Position numbers and translations under genes: made by a program. Under the pieces are notes generated by a model, which saw nothing but the letters and a program-made list of their open reading frames with translations, was not told where the DNA came from and did not search any database. From positions 18,341,001 to 18,405,000 of the forward strand of contig CM066322.1 in the NCBI GenBank assembly GCA_033807775.1: a stretch of 64,000 nucleotides of DNA, given 5' to 3'. The DNA is from Saussurea involucrata. Lineage: Eukaryota; Streptophyta; Magnoliopsida; Asterales; Asteraceae. The stretch's first letter is position 1, and each line of letters begins with the position of its first letter. Positions 11,555-23,648 of this stretch are shown here, in pieces.

Positions 11555-12068
11555 AGCGGCTCACGGTTTTGTGAGCAAACTCCGAAGAAATTGCTCAACA
11601 CTTCTGGTAAATTTTCAATTTTAGTTTAATGTAAAATTTCAGCTCCTTCTGATGTTTATGTTTAATTAATGGTTGATCAGATTCAGATCTGAAAAACGTT
11701 AGTTGTGGTGCTCCACATCTTCGCTCCAGCTTAGCTTTCATGATTGTTGTTTAGATTTCGTGATTTCGAAGATTGATTCTCTCTCTAGTTGGTAGCGAAA
11801 GTTTCATGTGTTTTTTTGTAGTGTTATATCTGATCAGCTATATATTAGAAGTTGAGCACACGGCTGATTAGAACATTCGGGTGATAAAGAAAGAGTTGAT
11901 AAGCAATTAGGTAACTGGAATCTGCATTTTCCTAGGATTTTTGTTAAAAGTTGTTGGTTTATGTTGAGATCGTTAAGAGTTCTTCTTTTATGTTTTGATA
12001 ATTTCTTATGGGGTGTGTGTTGATTGTCTGTGTTGTGGTGTATAGTGTGAAGAAGGGATCCGAAGAGG
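11555..12068 (+). other. Probable 5' UTR of UXS with one intron
   Basis: A non-coding exon probably ends at 11606 (CTTCTG before GTAAATTTTC) and resumes at 12046 after GTGTATAG, 23 bp before the ATG. A leader intron is common in this family. Placement rests on splice signals only. Confidence 0.5.
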
Positions 12069-15000
12069 ATGGCTACAAATGGGAACATCTATACTACTAC
12101 AAAACCACCTCCCAATCCATCTCCTTTACGTAATGCCAAGTTTTTCCAGGTATAATTTCAATGGCTCTTGATTTTTAGGCTATATTTCTTTTAGAAGATG
12201 CTGATTGGAAATGATATTATGAGGATTCATTGAAATCGCGAACAATCTTGATATTGGTTTTAAGTTGGATAGATGATGGTACACAAGGAAGGGAATGTTG
12301 GATGGGGATTCTCCTTTTGTGTGTTATGTGGAAACTGTAGTCACTTGAAGCTGAATTATATCTGAATTTAATATTGTCAGGCCAACATGAGAATATTGGT
12401 TACTGGAGGAGCTGGTTTCATTGGCTCTCATCTAGTGGATAGATTGATGCAAAATGAAAAAAATGAGGTACACATTCTTTAAACAGGTTTTGTTGAAATT
12501 GCATCATTTGGGTACTCAAAAGATTCTACTCAGGTGGTAGTTGTGGATAATTACTTTACCGGATCAAAGGATAACCTTAGACAATGGTTTGGCCACCCAA
12601 GATTTGAGCTTATTCGTCATGGTATGTGTTCTGATTTTGCAAGATTGGTACAAGGTCTTTAGTTTCATGAATACCATTAGACTGTCAATTATAATAATTT
12701 GCAGTTTCTTTCAACTCAAATACATTGCTTAATTTGACTGTATTATAACAGTAAACCATCTAGTTTCTAAAGTTATGTTACTTGTCTATCTTGCAATTTT
12801 ACCAAGCAGGGTGTCTAATTATCTATGTGGACAGTGATAATCAATATATCTATTTTTCCTAATACAAGAGAATGGGTCAATGTGATGCCATCAAGCATTT
12901 AGTTGGTGGGCATTTGGTCTGTTCCATACATGGTAATACCTTGTGGTCACATGTTCAAACCCTCTTTTTTCCCTTCTTGTTTAATGGTAGTATCTTTTCC
13001 CAAATACCACCAACTGATGTTGTTTTCTTGTGAACATCTTTCATGACTTAAAAGAGCTAAAATCTAGAAGCAACCAGCCTTTATATAGTTGGTAACTGAA
13101 ATTATCCTAAAAAGATTTGTATCCAGGAAGTATCGTTAGAATGGTCAAATGGTGACATCTTTTGTCCACTTGTAGTTGTGAATTTGTTATAACCATGTAA
13201 TGTTTATGATGATCCGAGTTTGTTTTTCACACCCACCTGTGAAGGCAAAGCCAAAATTCGACCCATGAAACATCAAGTTTGTTTGTAATAAGAGCTATAA
13301 TCAGAAGTTCCAATTTATGCGAAATTTGATCTTACTTTACCTTGCATCTTTTATGCCAATGCACCACATATTGCACACTGTGAGCCCTTTTCACGGTTGG
13401 AACTGTAACTCACGTAAGCAGTCAACATGTTGCCTACCTGCACATCCTGTTTGCATCCACTTGTGTTTCAGCTGGTCTAGTACAATCTTTAGTTTTGGTC
13501 TTATTACACATATTTTGTTTCTAAATCATTTTTTTATGATACAGATGTCACACAGCCATTGTTGATTGAAGTCGATCAAATATATCATCTAGCTTGTCCC
13601 GCTTCCCCAATATTTTACAAACATAATCCTGTGAAGGTAGCTCATTCTACTTGAGATTTAATTGTGATACTTGTTCTAGACCATGCAAATTTTCCTTTTT
13701 CTTCCTTTTGTTTCTTTCATGGCCTTTGAGGGGTCACTTCTGCATGAACACGCCCTGATTTATAAATGTATGCAATTTTCAACAGACAATCAAGACCAAT
13801 GTGATTGGAACCTTGAACATGTTGGGACTTGCCAAGCGAGTTGGAGCTAGGTTGGAAACTTCCTTTTTATGTATTTATGCTCTTGCTGTATATTAGATTG
13901 AATTCTAAAATATTTGTGCTATGCTTACAGGATATTGTTGACATCTACTTCAGAGGTTTATGGAGATCCTCTTGTTCATCCTCAGGATGAAAGCTATTGG
14001 GGAAATGTCAACCCCATTGGTAAATTTTACCACACTTGACCTTCTCATAGCCCTTAATTTAAAATTTGATGATATTGCAACCATGTTATGAAATATATTT
14101 CCTGAACGGCTAATCTATAATGGTTTCTTATAGTTTATTTATAATAGGCCATACATGATGACACATGTATGTTACCCTATGTGTATTGCAGGGGTTAGGA
14201 GCTGTTATGACGAGGGGAAACGAGTAGCCGAGACTTTGATGTTTGACTATCATAGGCAACACGGGATAGGTGAGCATAGTTTTCAAACAATATCATTTGT
14301 CCTTTCGTTGTAAATTAGCCACTTACCTTAACGAAAATGCAAAAAGAGGAGAGAAAAGAAACTAGAGTCTGCAAGAATGAGCTATGTTGGACAAACTCTA
14401 AAACTTGTAAATGCAAAAAGAAAACAAGAATAGAATTCATACTTGATTGCAAGAAAGATGGTTTGTTTTCAAAGAAAAGCCAACTATGATGATTCTAAAA
14501 GTCAACCATTATGATAAATTCATTGCGTGAACAAAGGTTGACCGGTGCCAAATGAATTTTTATATGGGCAACAGAAATAAGGATTGCTAGGATCTTCAAT
14601 ACATATGGCCCAAGAATGAACATTGATGATGGTCGTGTTGTCAGCAATTTCATAGCTCAAGCAATCCGGTAACATGCTATACCACCCTTCTAGCTTTTGT
14701 AATCACCCACTTCCATCTTTCACTACACCCTTGGCTTGTTCTGTTCATCTCTGATGGTTTCACCAAATGTGCCTATTGTGCTTGAATGCAGCAATGAGCC
14801 GTTAACTGTTCAATCACCTGGAACACAGACTCGGAGCTTTTGTTATGTCTCTGACATGGTAAGCTACAACTTTTACATAGCCAATTTGTTGGGAGTCCCA
14901 TATCGGTTGGACTTGGACCATTTCTGAATATATGTTAGAACTTGCCTTTTCTCCTTAACGGCTCTTTTGAAAAGTATCTAAAGGGTTTCTACACGAAGGT

Positions 15001-16141
15001 CACTATAGGGACTCGACGCTCTTTGGCAATATGTGCCCATCTAGCCTCAGTTGGAGGGGGTGTATTGGAGTCCCATATCAGCTAGACTTGGATCATCTTG
15101 CATAATATATGTGCTCTTTAAAAAAGCAATCTAATGGGGTTCCACATATTTTGGCACCATTTGTTACAATGGTCTTTACGATCTTGGTCCTTTTGGGCCA
15201 ATCCTTGGTCCATTCGCCTTTTTTGTCCCTCTTTGAGTACCTACCTTCTTTTCTTGTTTAACAGGTTGATGGTCTTATTCGACTTATGGAAGGAAGCAAT
15301 ACAGGGCCAATCAACATTGGAAATCCAGGTTACTATGATTAGTTTGTACATGTATATTTTGGGTAACTTTTGGGTTAATCACACCAATTGGCATCTTACT
15401 TTTCCCCGTAAGTCAGCAAATTTAAATAGGAAATTGCATACAAAAACATGATTAAAATATGGAGACTACTGAACTTGAATTTATTATTAAGGAAAGTAAG
15501 TCTGCATTACCTTCCAATAAAAAAAATTATGATAACTGATTAGGTGGCGTATGGTTGGCATAATGTTCTTGAATGAAATGAAATATGTCAAAGGAATTCG
15601 ACTTTAATGGAATTGAAATGGAATTTGTTAAACGAATTGGAATTTGTTTGTTTAGATTTTGAAGATTTCTCCCTTAAAAAAGAATGAACCAAACGAGGGA
15701 ATACATTTGGTCAAAGGAATTCAATATTCCTATTTTATCATGTTCCTCCAGAATCTGCGAAACAAACGCCTGAGTTCATCGTAACAACTGTGAATTTGTG
15801 CTAATAACATTAGCGGGTGCTTTCTATTGCTCAGGTGAATTTACCATGATTGAACTTGCGGAATGCGTGAAAGAGGTTAGTTGCCAAACAACAGCAAATG
15901 TTAGAAGTTAATTTTCTTGTTGAAGCTAGTAACCAACATGGGTTTATGATGCCAGCTGATCAACCCAAAAGTGGAAATCCAACATGTGGACAACACACCA
16001 GACGATCCTCGCCAAAGAAAGCCGGTGATCACCAAGGCAAAGGAGTTGCTAGGTTGGGAACCCACAATCAAGTTGCGTGAGGGCCTTCCTCTTATGGAAG
16101 AGGATTTCCGAAAGAGGCTTGGAATCACCAGGACACCATAA
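12069..16141 (+). CDS. UXS: UDP-glucuronate decarboxylase (UDP-xylose synthase), cytosolic type
   Basis: The enzyme converts UDP-glucuronate to UDP-xylose with bound NAD+, supplying xylose for xylan, xyloglucan and glycoproteins. Twelve coding exons are read: 12069-12149, 12381-12467, 12534-12621, 13545-13636, 13786-13850, 13931-14019, 14192-14269, 14575-14668, 14792-14858, 15265-15328, 15835-15875, 15956-16141. All introns are GT-AG, and the phases sum to 343 codons plus TAA. The SDR-type NAD site TGGAGFIG is at residues 35-42. The catalytic set is TSTSE at 142-146 with Y173-x3-K177 (SCYDEGKR). The short N-terminus has no membrane anchor, unlike Golgi UXS1/2/4 isoforms, so it is the soluble UXS3/5/6 type. 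The ending GITRTP fits the family. A polyadenylation-like AATAAA lies at 16259. Confidence 0.96.
12885..12970 (+). repeat. Possible SINE-derived segment in UXS intron 3
   Basis: TTAGTTGGTGGGCATTTGG followed about 50 bp later by GTTCAAACCC resembles tRNA A and B boxes of plant SINEs, then a T-rich run. No target duplication was confirmed. Confidence 0.3.
14890..15120 (+). repeat. Repeated 'AGTCCCATATC' segment in UXS intron 9
   Basis: GGAGTCCCATATC followed by GACTTGGA occurs at about 14892 and again at about 15067, each followed roughly 30 bp later by an AATATATG box. The pair resembles the USE plus TATA arrangement of plant snRNA promoters. No known snRNA follows. Confidence 0.4.
15542..15774. 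mobile_element. Possible MITE in UXS intron 10
   Basis: The segment begins AGGTGGCGTATGGTTGG and ends AACAAACGCCTGA, giving weakly matching inverted ends, with repeated AAAGGAATT motifs between. The target duplication is unclear. Confidence 0.4.
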
Positions 16142-17845
16142 TGGACAATTTTCGAGCAAAGTGAAGTGGTCAGTTGATGCCTTGTGCAATTTCTTCATAT
16201 TTTTCATGTTTTGAGCTTTTAATCGGTTTGTAACACCCATTGCCCATATCTATTTGGGAATAAAAGTGCTGGAAGCTTTCATCTTTATGCTTAAATGCAG
16301 GTTGGAAATTTGCATATGCCAAAAAAAGGGGTAGAACCGAATTTTGTGCTCTAATCTAACAGTATCATTGTTCGATAAAACCTACATTGAATGGATTCAA
16401 TCCCAAAACCGTACAGAAATTGCAATTGGTAACAAGAAAATAAGCATTACCACAAAATTTAACAAATGACCAAGATTTTCTTTAATTTTATGGCTTTTTA
16501 TACAGAGGTTCCTCTTCCTTCTGTTGTTCTTTTACAATATTTTTCTTCATCCGTTTTTGTTTGTTTGAAAAAGTATTGAGCAATGGTGGGAATATGACCA
16601 CGTCCTCATCAACCTCCGATTTTGGCCATCTTCATTTTCATTTACCTCTTCAAGTCTTTCTTTGGTCATTCTCCTCGCTCTCAATTAAATCTACCAACGA
16701 TAAAATACATCAAGTACTCAAATATACATTTTAAATAATCTGTTCTCATGATGTCATACAATATGTATGGGTTGGGTGTGATGAGAAAGAAAGTTATGAT
16801 AATAAGGGATCTCCACCCTTGGATACACATTAGGATCAAATACACCGGATCAATTGCTGATCAACACGATTCATGGGGTGGGTGTAAAACTAAAAGTGAT
16901 CAATGATCAAAATCTCTTCTCACTTTTAACTTTTCTTCTCATGCGAACATTCATCCGTTATGTATAACCGTGCCATGTGTTATTTGACTAGCTCCCAACA
17001 CAACTTCGTTCTGTACTTAAGATTTCCAATTTTCCAACTAGTTTATTATATCGACATCAAACTCCTCCTTAATATGACTGATTTTCAAAATTTAATAAAT
17101 GCAGAAACGTGCACAGTAAGTTTGTTGTACTACATGTCATCTCTTAAGTCGTAACCAAGTTCAAACCATGGCAACAAAAGGAGTTCAACAAGCAAAAAAA
17201 AAGAACCGCCTTTTATGAAAGTTCAATCAAGCATCATAAGCTTGATTTCACAAAAAAAAAAAACATTCAAACCATGTCATCTTAGTTCATATTTCAATCG
17301 GTGGAAAAAGCAAAGGAAATGGCGCCCAATCATTCAAAAGAACACGTACCACCAAGGATTCACCTGAAAAATAACAGAATCAAAGTAGCTGTAAATTAAA
17401 AGTTCAATACTTCAAGCATCTTCAACTTAAACCAGCCTAACATGAGATATATAACACAGTGACACGATCTAAGAATGACTGCTGGCTGAATAATGCAAAA
17501 TATAGATACACAACCTTAGAATAAAAGAAATAGCTAAAACACACCAGTACATATCAGTGGGGATAAAACATAAGGTTAATCCAACAGGCTAAAAAGGGTC
17601 TGCCAATGGATAAATGACGTTAAAGTTCAAGGCTAACATCAAGTCAGACCTCATAGTTCAACCATGGTGATGAATTAAAATTAACTAAACCAACTTATGT
17701 GTTCTGAACATACAGAAAGTTGAAGCCTCTAAAGGATTCCACACATAGTTTCAATATGTCAAACCAAGGATTCCACGCATAGGCAGTTAAGGCAAATCCC
17801 CCCACCCCACCCACCCCCCACACACACTTAGTTGGTCTTTTTTTA

Positions 17846-17852
<7 letters not shown>
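16142..17852. other. UXS 3' UTR and intergenic DNA
   Basis: The UXS 3' UTR runs to about 16280. No further gene was recognised. A short frame on the minus strand after a good acceptor (near 17365, translating NPWWYVFF then stop) could be a terminal exon, but nothing upstream supports it. Confidence 0.4.
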
Positions 17853-17884
<32 letters not shown>

Positions 17885-17985
17885 ACTGAAACTCACACAC
17901 ATGCCTCACCTTTGGCAAGGTTAGAACCCTTAACCCCTAGAAAGGCTGGGTTACCTGATACTGCTAGGCCAAAGCCTCATTGATT
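17853..17985 (-). mobile_element. SINE-like element with (TA)n tail
   Basis: Read on the minus strand, GGCTTTGGCCTAGCAGTATC is followed by GGGTTCTAACC, an arrangement like tRNA A and B boxes, and the segment ends in a (TA)n at 17853-17880. This fits a short tRNA-derived SINE. Boundaries are approximate. Confidence 0.5.
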
Positions 17986-18126
17986 ACTTAGTTGGTCATT
18001 TATCAACTCACCCAGGTCACCATCCTCAAAATACCCCCTATTAGTTTCAGAAAGATGCATGTTCAAACCAATGTCAAGCTAGACTTGCTTGTCTTTGACA
18101 ATGAAGTGAAAAGTCCAAGTTTGACC

Positions 18127-18145
18127 ACCCCCCCCCCCCCCCCCC
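18127..18145. repeat. Poly(C) homopolymer followed by poly(A)
   Basis: About 19 consecutive Cs run straight into about 9 As. Exact length is uncertain in any sequencing technology. Confidence 0.8.
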
Positions 18146-18823
18146 AAAAAAAAATCTTGTTCAAGAGACCTTCAAATTTTGCTTACTCGTATTGCTTCCT
18201 ATGTTGCCAATAGGATTTGTCCATGTTATAAATCTCAAACAGACATCTTTTCTCTTTGGCTACATTACATATGACCAAAGCCTGCCATCCCAGCTTCATT
18301 ACAGAGAATGGATTGCGCTAGCTTAGCCTATAAAACAATCTATTTTACCCATTATGTACATAATTACTAATATCCTCATGGAACAAGGTAAAATAATTGT
18401 TTTCCACCAAATGACAACATTTTCTGTTTTACTTGAGAGTTGAGACGATCAAGTGCAAACTGGTTCTACTTTCAACACAAGCATTAGCCTTGACCAACTT
18501 AACTAATAAGTCAAAGCAGCCAAGCAGGTAACTTTTTTCACAAGCAAACAGTTGCACACTAAACGATGGCTGCATAAATATATATTGTCCAGAAAGTTGG
18601 CTGGAAGCTTAACGCAATTACAGAAAAATAGACTATGGTTTTACTGTATACACGTCTCTATAGAAACTAAATTTAGTCTGCCCATCTTCTCTAGTTGAAA
18701 ATCAAATAATACCTCAAAATAATTGTATTACATGAGCCATGAGCAACAAGTTAAGGTATCATTGTTAACGCATAGCAAGGAAATTCATTTATAATGACTC
18801 AAAATGATTTGTGTTACAGGAGT

Positions 18824-19596
18824 CAGGAAACAGTCTGTCAAGGTATACCTAGATTCTAGAGCATTCCTTCTATACAAGTACCACAACACATATATATTCC
18901 ATATATTCAGGGTTCAGACTACCACAAAACTGAAGTTGACACCGTATACACGTAGCTCATTGACAATTGAATGATTGGTCCAAGAAAAACCCGTTCATAT
19001 AGATCCTACAAACCCCCTCGTAATGTAAAACAAGTAATGTATCAAACCAAATCTTCATTTAATTTCAAAAGTAAAACAAGTAAAACACAACAGATCTTAT
19101 CATGGAGTCTCTTATCGGAAAATATCAACACACACCAAATTTATCAACAGCACCAGGTTCTGGTCTTGGGTTTACTTTTTGCATCTCGGCTTACTCTTAC
19201 ACCCACTTTCTTGACATTTGTCTAGAAAGTGGGTGTAAGAGTAAGCCCAGAGGCAAAAAAAAAACCAAGACCGGAACCTGGTGGCTGGTACCGTTGATAA
19301 AATTGGTGAGTGTTGATATTTTCCAATAAGAGACTCCATGATAAGATCGGTTGTGTTTTACTTGTTTTACATTTTTTAGTTTTGAAATGAAATGAAGATT
19401 TGGTATGATTCAGGAAACAATCTGTCAAGGTATACCTAGATTCTAAAGCATTCCTTCCATATAACCACAACGCATATACACTCCTTATATTCAGACTCCC
19501 ACAAAACTGAAGTTGACACCGTATACACATAGCTCATTGGCAATTGAATGATTGGTCCAAGAAAAACCCGTTCATATAGATCCTACAAACCCCCTC
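18824..19596. repeat. Foldback with ~175-bp arms flanked by ~190-bp direct repeats
   Basis: Outer segments 18824-19019 and 19411-19596 are direct copies (CAGGAAACA-TCTGTCAAGG to ACAAACCCCCTC). Between them, 19040-19211 and 19224-19406 are inverted copies with a loop of only about 12 bp. Arm identity is high by eye, with a few small indels. A transcript across it would form a hairpin of about 175 bp. Confidence 0.85.
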
Positions 19597-19943
19597 CCCC
19601 GTCCCGTTCTTTCGGATATCTTTTTATCCCAAAAGAGAATAGTATTTCAAGTTTTAACCATAAATTGTTGGGAAAATTTTCTGTCAACCTTTCAAATTGT
19701 AAAGTGGACCATTTTTCTATAGATGAATTTAAAAGTAAAAAATTAAGATGAATTTAAAAGTAAAAAATTAAGATGAATTACATGTAACAATTCTCTGCAC
19801 AGTAAATCATGGTATGGCAAACCCATCAAAAACTCTAAAAACAACATCGATTTTATGAAAACCTAAAATTTTGATACAAGTTTCAACTGTAGTGGATCTA
19901 GGCATTTAAAACTTAATCTACGATCACAAAGGGGGAAGTTGAC

Positions 19944-20250
19944 TTACTTCTTGTGCCTCTGAACAAAGGTAGAGTTCTTGGCGTCCTCCTCTGCAATCAA
20001 TTCATTACTCGGATGATCAGAAGAAGTAACAGATAACACGTGTGAAATTTATACCACATTTATGTTCGTTATTATTAGAGATAGCGTTCATATATTCATC
20101 ATTCGTAGTCCGTAGATAAGAGCAAATACCAGTGAGACCGAGAGACATCTTGGTGATTACGGCGCCGGTGACAGCAAAGCCAACGAGGAACGGCCAGTTC
20201 CTGCTAAACTCTCGCCGGAAAAACACTGGCCATGGATCGAATTTCCTCAT
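19944..20250 (-). CDS. Mitochondrial ATP synthase 6-kDa (small) subunit
   Basis: Two exons, 20250-20130 and 19990-19944, joined through a GT-AG intron, give 55 residues. The sequence starts MRKFDPWPVFF and ends EEDAKNSTFVQRHKK, the plant-specific 6-kDa subunit of mitochondrial F1Fo ATP synthase (about 55 aa in other plants). A single membrane segment covers roughly residues 18-39 (NWPFLVGFAVTGAVITKMSLGL), preceded by a positively charged RRE-R region. The protein is a peripheral part of the Fo membrane sector in the inner membrane, and its exact role is not settled. An upstream in-frame ATG at 20289 would add MLGHTNEDDRVDE, but the conserved family start is the second Met, chosen here. Confidence 0.93.
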
Positions 20251-20289
20251 TTCGTCGACTCTGTCGTCTTCGTTTGTGTGACCTAACAA

Positions 20290-20379
20290 CCCTTGCGCTC
20301 TGTAAAACGTCGTTTAATACGCCCCTTTCCTCAAATAGGATACGGCCGTGTCGGGTCGTATAATATATTGTCCAAATAA
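20290..20379. promoter_or_regulatory. Upstream region of the ATP synthase subunit gene
   Basis: This is a short, GC-richer stretch next to the start codon on the minus strand. No specific motif is assigned. Confidence 0.3.
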
Positions 20380-20384
20380 ATTTA

Positions 20385-21525
20385 TTAAGGGCAAAATGGG
20401 CACTTTAAATTTACTATATCAGATTTTTATGTTATTTCATTGTTCATATAAGCTGTTTACGTATATTATAGTGCTGACGTGACATTTATCATTACAGCAT
20501 TGTACTTTCAAAATTATTTCGTATCATTTACTTCTATTTAAAAACAATACAAGTAAATAGTGGTTTGTTTTATGTTTTACTGTTATTTTTGTTGACTATA
20601 CATTTTTTAAATTATAACGATCATGATATATATATATAGTGTTTTTATACTTGTATATTCAAATATAAGTTTTTAATGTTTGTCCTTGGAACCTAACTAT
20701 TTTATTTATTTTTCATAATGAAATAAAAATTAAAACTTGAACTTTGAAAATTACAATGCTCTAATCCAGAATAATGGGTTGTTAGTGCTAGATTTAATAT
20801 TAGATTATTGATACAAAAATAATCATTATATATAAACTTAAAAATTCCAAACTTTTAATGGTGCTTCTTGCATTAGTTAATTAGTTTGAAGTTTTTTTTT
20901 CTTTTTGAAGAGATAGTTTGAAGCTTTTTTAAAAAGTGCAATATTATAAGTTTGTAATAATAAATGATTAAAAAATAAAAAATAAATTGAGGGAATATAT
21001 ATTTACTTTAAGAAAAAGGATAATTACGAGTTAAATATTAATATTTGTATGAGAATTATTCAAGTTTACAACAATATCCAAATAATAATAATAACCTTAA
21101 TTTTGAAATTATCATGAATAAGGTGGGCACAAATGCACAATGGTGGGAAATGGGTACTTAGAAGTTAGAACTTTGATTATGTTAAATAAAAAAAAAGTAA
21201 AAGTACAATGTTGTAATTGGAACAAGAGTAATAAAATAAGATGATATGAAATAATTGTGAAAGTACAATGATGTAATGAGAAATGTTACGTCGGCACTAT
21301 AGTCCACGTGGACAATGAGGTGGCATAAAAATCTGGTATAGTGGGTAAATTTAAAGTAAAATGCTATAATAGGTAAATTCTTTAAAATACAATGCCCTAA
21401 TAAAAAATAAATTGAAAGTACATTGCTGTAATAAATAAAAAATAAAAATATAATATTATAATAAAGAAATAAATAAAAGTAAGTTGATATTTTACGCATT
21501 TTGCCCATTTATTAAGAGGGTCAAG
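20385..21525. mobile_element. Long-TIR DNA element, AT-rich, non-coding
   Basis: 20385-20530 and 21230-21525 are inverted copies: TTATTAAGGGCAAAATGGG on the left pairs with TTTTGCCCATTTATTAAG on the right, and inner blocks such as GATTTTTATG and CATTGTACTTTC also pair. The right arm holds an extra duplicated 'TACAATG' stretch. There is no transposase. The target duplication was not determined. Confidence 0.65.
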
Positions 21526-21943
21526 TGGTAGTGGACGAGAGATTGCTTTTTTAAAAATCGAATCAATTTGATTGTAGTCAAGACAATTCAAGATTCATGT
21601 AGTCTATTTTTTTGTATTTCAATATTCATATAATATATTTTTTGTATTTTTTACACGTTCAACTTATAATTCATATAAATGTCCATAATAGTAATTTTTA
21701 TAACGTTTTTTTGGGGCCAAGTGTTTTTATATCATCAAGAATTATAAATATAATATAAATAATTATAAATTTAATGATATATTTAAAAAACTAACAAATT
21801 ATCACCTCACACCGATTTCAAGGTGAGAACAAAGATTATTATACAATAACTCAATTCGGGTAAGTTTCTTATATTACATCCTGACCATTGACCAACATGG
21901 TTCGCTTAAAATCTAGACTCCACATTTTAAAATAATTACACAA
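21526..21943. other. AT-rich intergenic spacer
   Basis: No gene or structured repeat was recognised. Confidence 0.5.
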
Positions 21944-22321
21944 GGGGCGTTTGGTCCATTTTAAGGAATAAGAATAAAAATGAAAATTAAAATGCAGGAG
22001 AATGAGAATAGGAATGAGCATTCCATTGATGCTGTTTGGTTAAACCAATATAATTAATAAAAAAAATATTTTATATAAACCTTTTGATACAAATATGTGA
22101 CGTCCAATGTGGAAAAAAAAATCATTCAACATCGAGAAATGAAGGTACGTATGCGGAAAAAATGATTAAGCGGGAATAAAATTTCCATTCCCCCAAATTT
22201 GGCCAGGAATGGAAATTAATGGGTTTGGGGTAATGATTTAATTATATTATATCAAACCAAACAACAGTTTTTATTATCATTCTCATTTCTTACCCCTCAA
22301 TACCCCCAACCAAACATCCCC
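21944..22321. mobile_element. MITE, 'GGGCGTTTGG' family, copy 1
   Basis: The ends are GGGGCGTTTGGTCCATTTTA and CCAACCAAACATCCCC. A second copy lies inverted at 34038-34404, with matching interiors (CGTCCAATGTG, ATTCAACATCGAGAAATGAAGG). It is non-coding and about 378 bp long. Confidence 0.8.
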
Positions 22322-22385
22322 TAATTGTTCTGATGGTTTATACTTCATTACGAGTAAGTCTCTTTTTCTATAATGTTAAACTTAT

Positions 22386-22670
22386 GGGTTGTTTACCAAA
22401 CGCTTACCCTAGTAAGCGTTTATAGTAAAATTCAACACTATCACTTACTTACCAGGTAAGATTTTTTATCACCAAAACGGTATCGCATGCAACAATTTTC
22501 TCAGTAAGCGCTAATCATAGTAAAAGTTTTTGTCTATCACTTACCTGATAAGACTCTCGGTCCTTACTTTAGCTCTTACCAAATGAGATTTTTGGTTCTT
22601 GTGGTATTCATCCGGTAAGGTAATATGACTTGGTAAACTTTTACCTGAGTAAACGTTTGGTAAACTGCCT
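22386..22670. mobile_element. MITE, 'GTTTACCAAACGCTTACC' family, copy 1
   Basis: Inverted ends GGGTTGTTTACCAAACGC and GTTTGGTAAACTGCC enclose several internal TTACC-GGTAAG boxes. A related copy sits at 55248-55501 and a degenerate one at 33360-33600. Confidence 0.75.
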
Positions 22671-22974
22671 TTACACAAACTTTGTCAACTTCCCTTTTTC
22701 TTAACTTATTTATGGAAGTTGGAAGGTAATCCAATAATCCATTGTCCCTAGTACAAGTACTCAATATGTCAATCACTCTTTGTTGCTCCCATTATATGTT
22801 GCTTTTGAATCTCGTGTTGTCTCCGTAGTTCCAATCACCGTCGACGGCATTACAAATTATTTGTTCATCGCTTGCAAAACTGGTGTCGTCAAATGAAATG
22901 TTACCTTTTTGGAATATAATATTTTACAATATTTCCGTATGACAATTTGTGCATAAGTATAAGGGGGTCTTTTA

Positions 22975-23182
22975 AAATATTTGGAATCTATTTAAACAAG
23001 GGTACAAGCAAATCAAGCCGCACAACAAAATACTCGAGGAAATTCGCAGCACACCCACCGGAGCGCCGTATTCTGTTGTCCTAAGGTCTACCAGTGGTGC
23101 CAGCGTCCCTCCACCTGGCCACCGTTCTGTCTCGATTTTCTCTCTTTTTCTTTCTTCACTCTCAAAGACTTCAGCATCTAAT
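22975..23182 (+). promoter_or_regulatory. HISN8 core promoter and first non-coding exon
   Basis: A TATA-like CTATTTAAAC lies at about 22988. A probable 5' UTR exon follows and ends at 23182 (CTAATC before GTAAGTAATC). The next exon carries the start codon, which makes this a leader intron. Confidence 0.5.
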
Positions 23183-23648
23183 CGTAAGTAATCCCATTTG
23201 CAATGCCATATTAGGGTTTATGAATTAATAGTTTCTTGATTGATAATTTGGTTTATATAGTTGACTTGATGATTGTTACTACAATCCCGTTTCTTTTACT
23301 TGGCTGTTCAATTGAAGTCTACTAATGTGACTTCTTCCAAGAGAGAGTGAGAAGAATTTGCAACGTATCTTTATATATTAAACTTCTACGATCTTAATGC
23401 CCAATTTTGTTTGATTATGGACTTAGAATTTGGATTTTTATGGTTGTTTGGATAAAATGCTTGTTGTTCTTGTATTGGATTATTTTTGTCTGTAATATTC
23501 TTCAAACACTATGTGTATTTTGAATATAAATAAAATTGGTTAATTTATAAAAACATTGAGATTGTAAGCTGTAAAACTTTGTCTTGCAAAATTGGCTTGT
23601 TTGTTGTTGATTTGAGGGTTTTATGGATTTGGAAGTATTCTTGAACCA

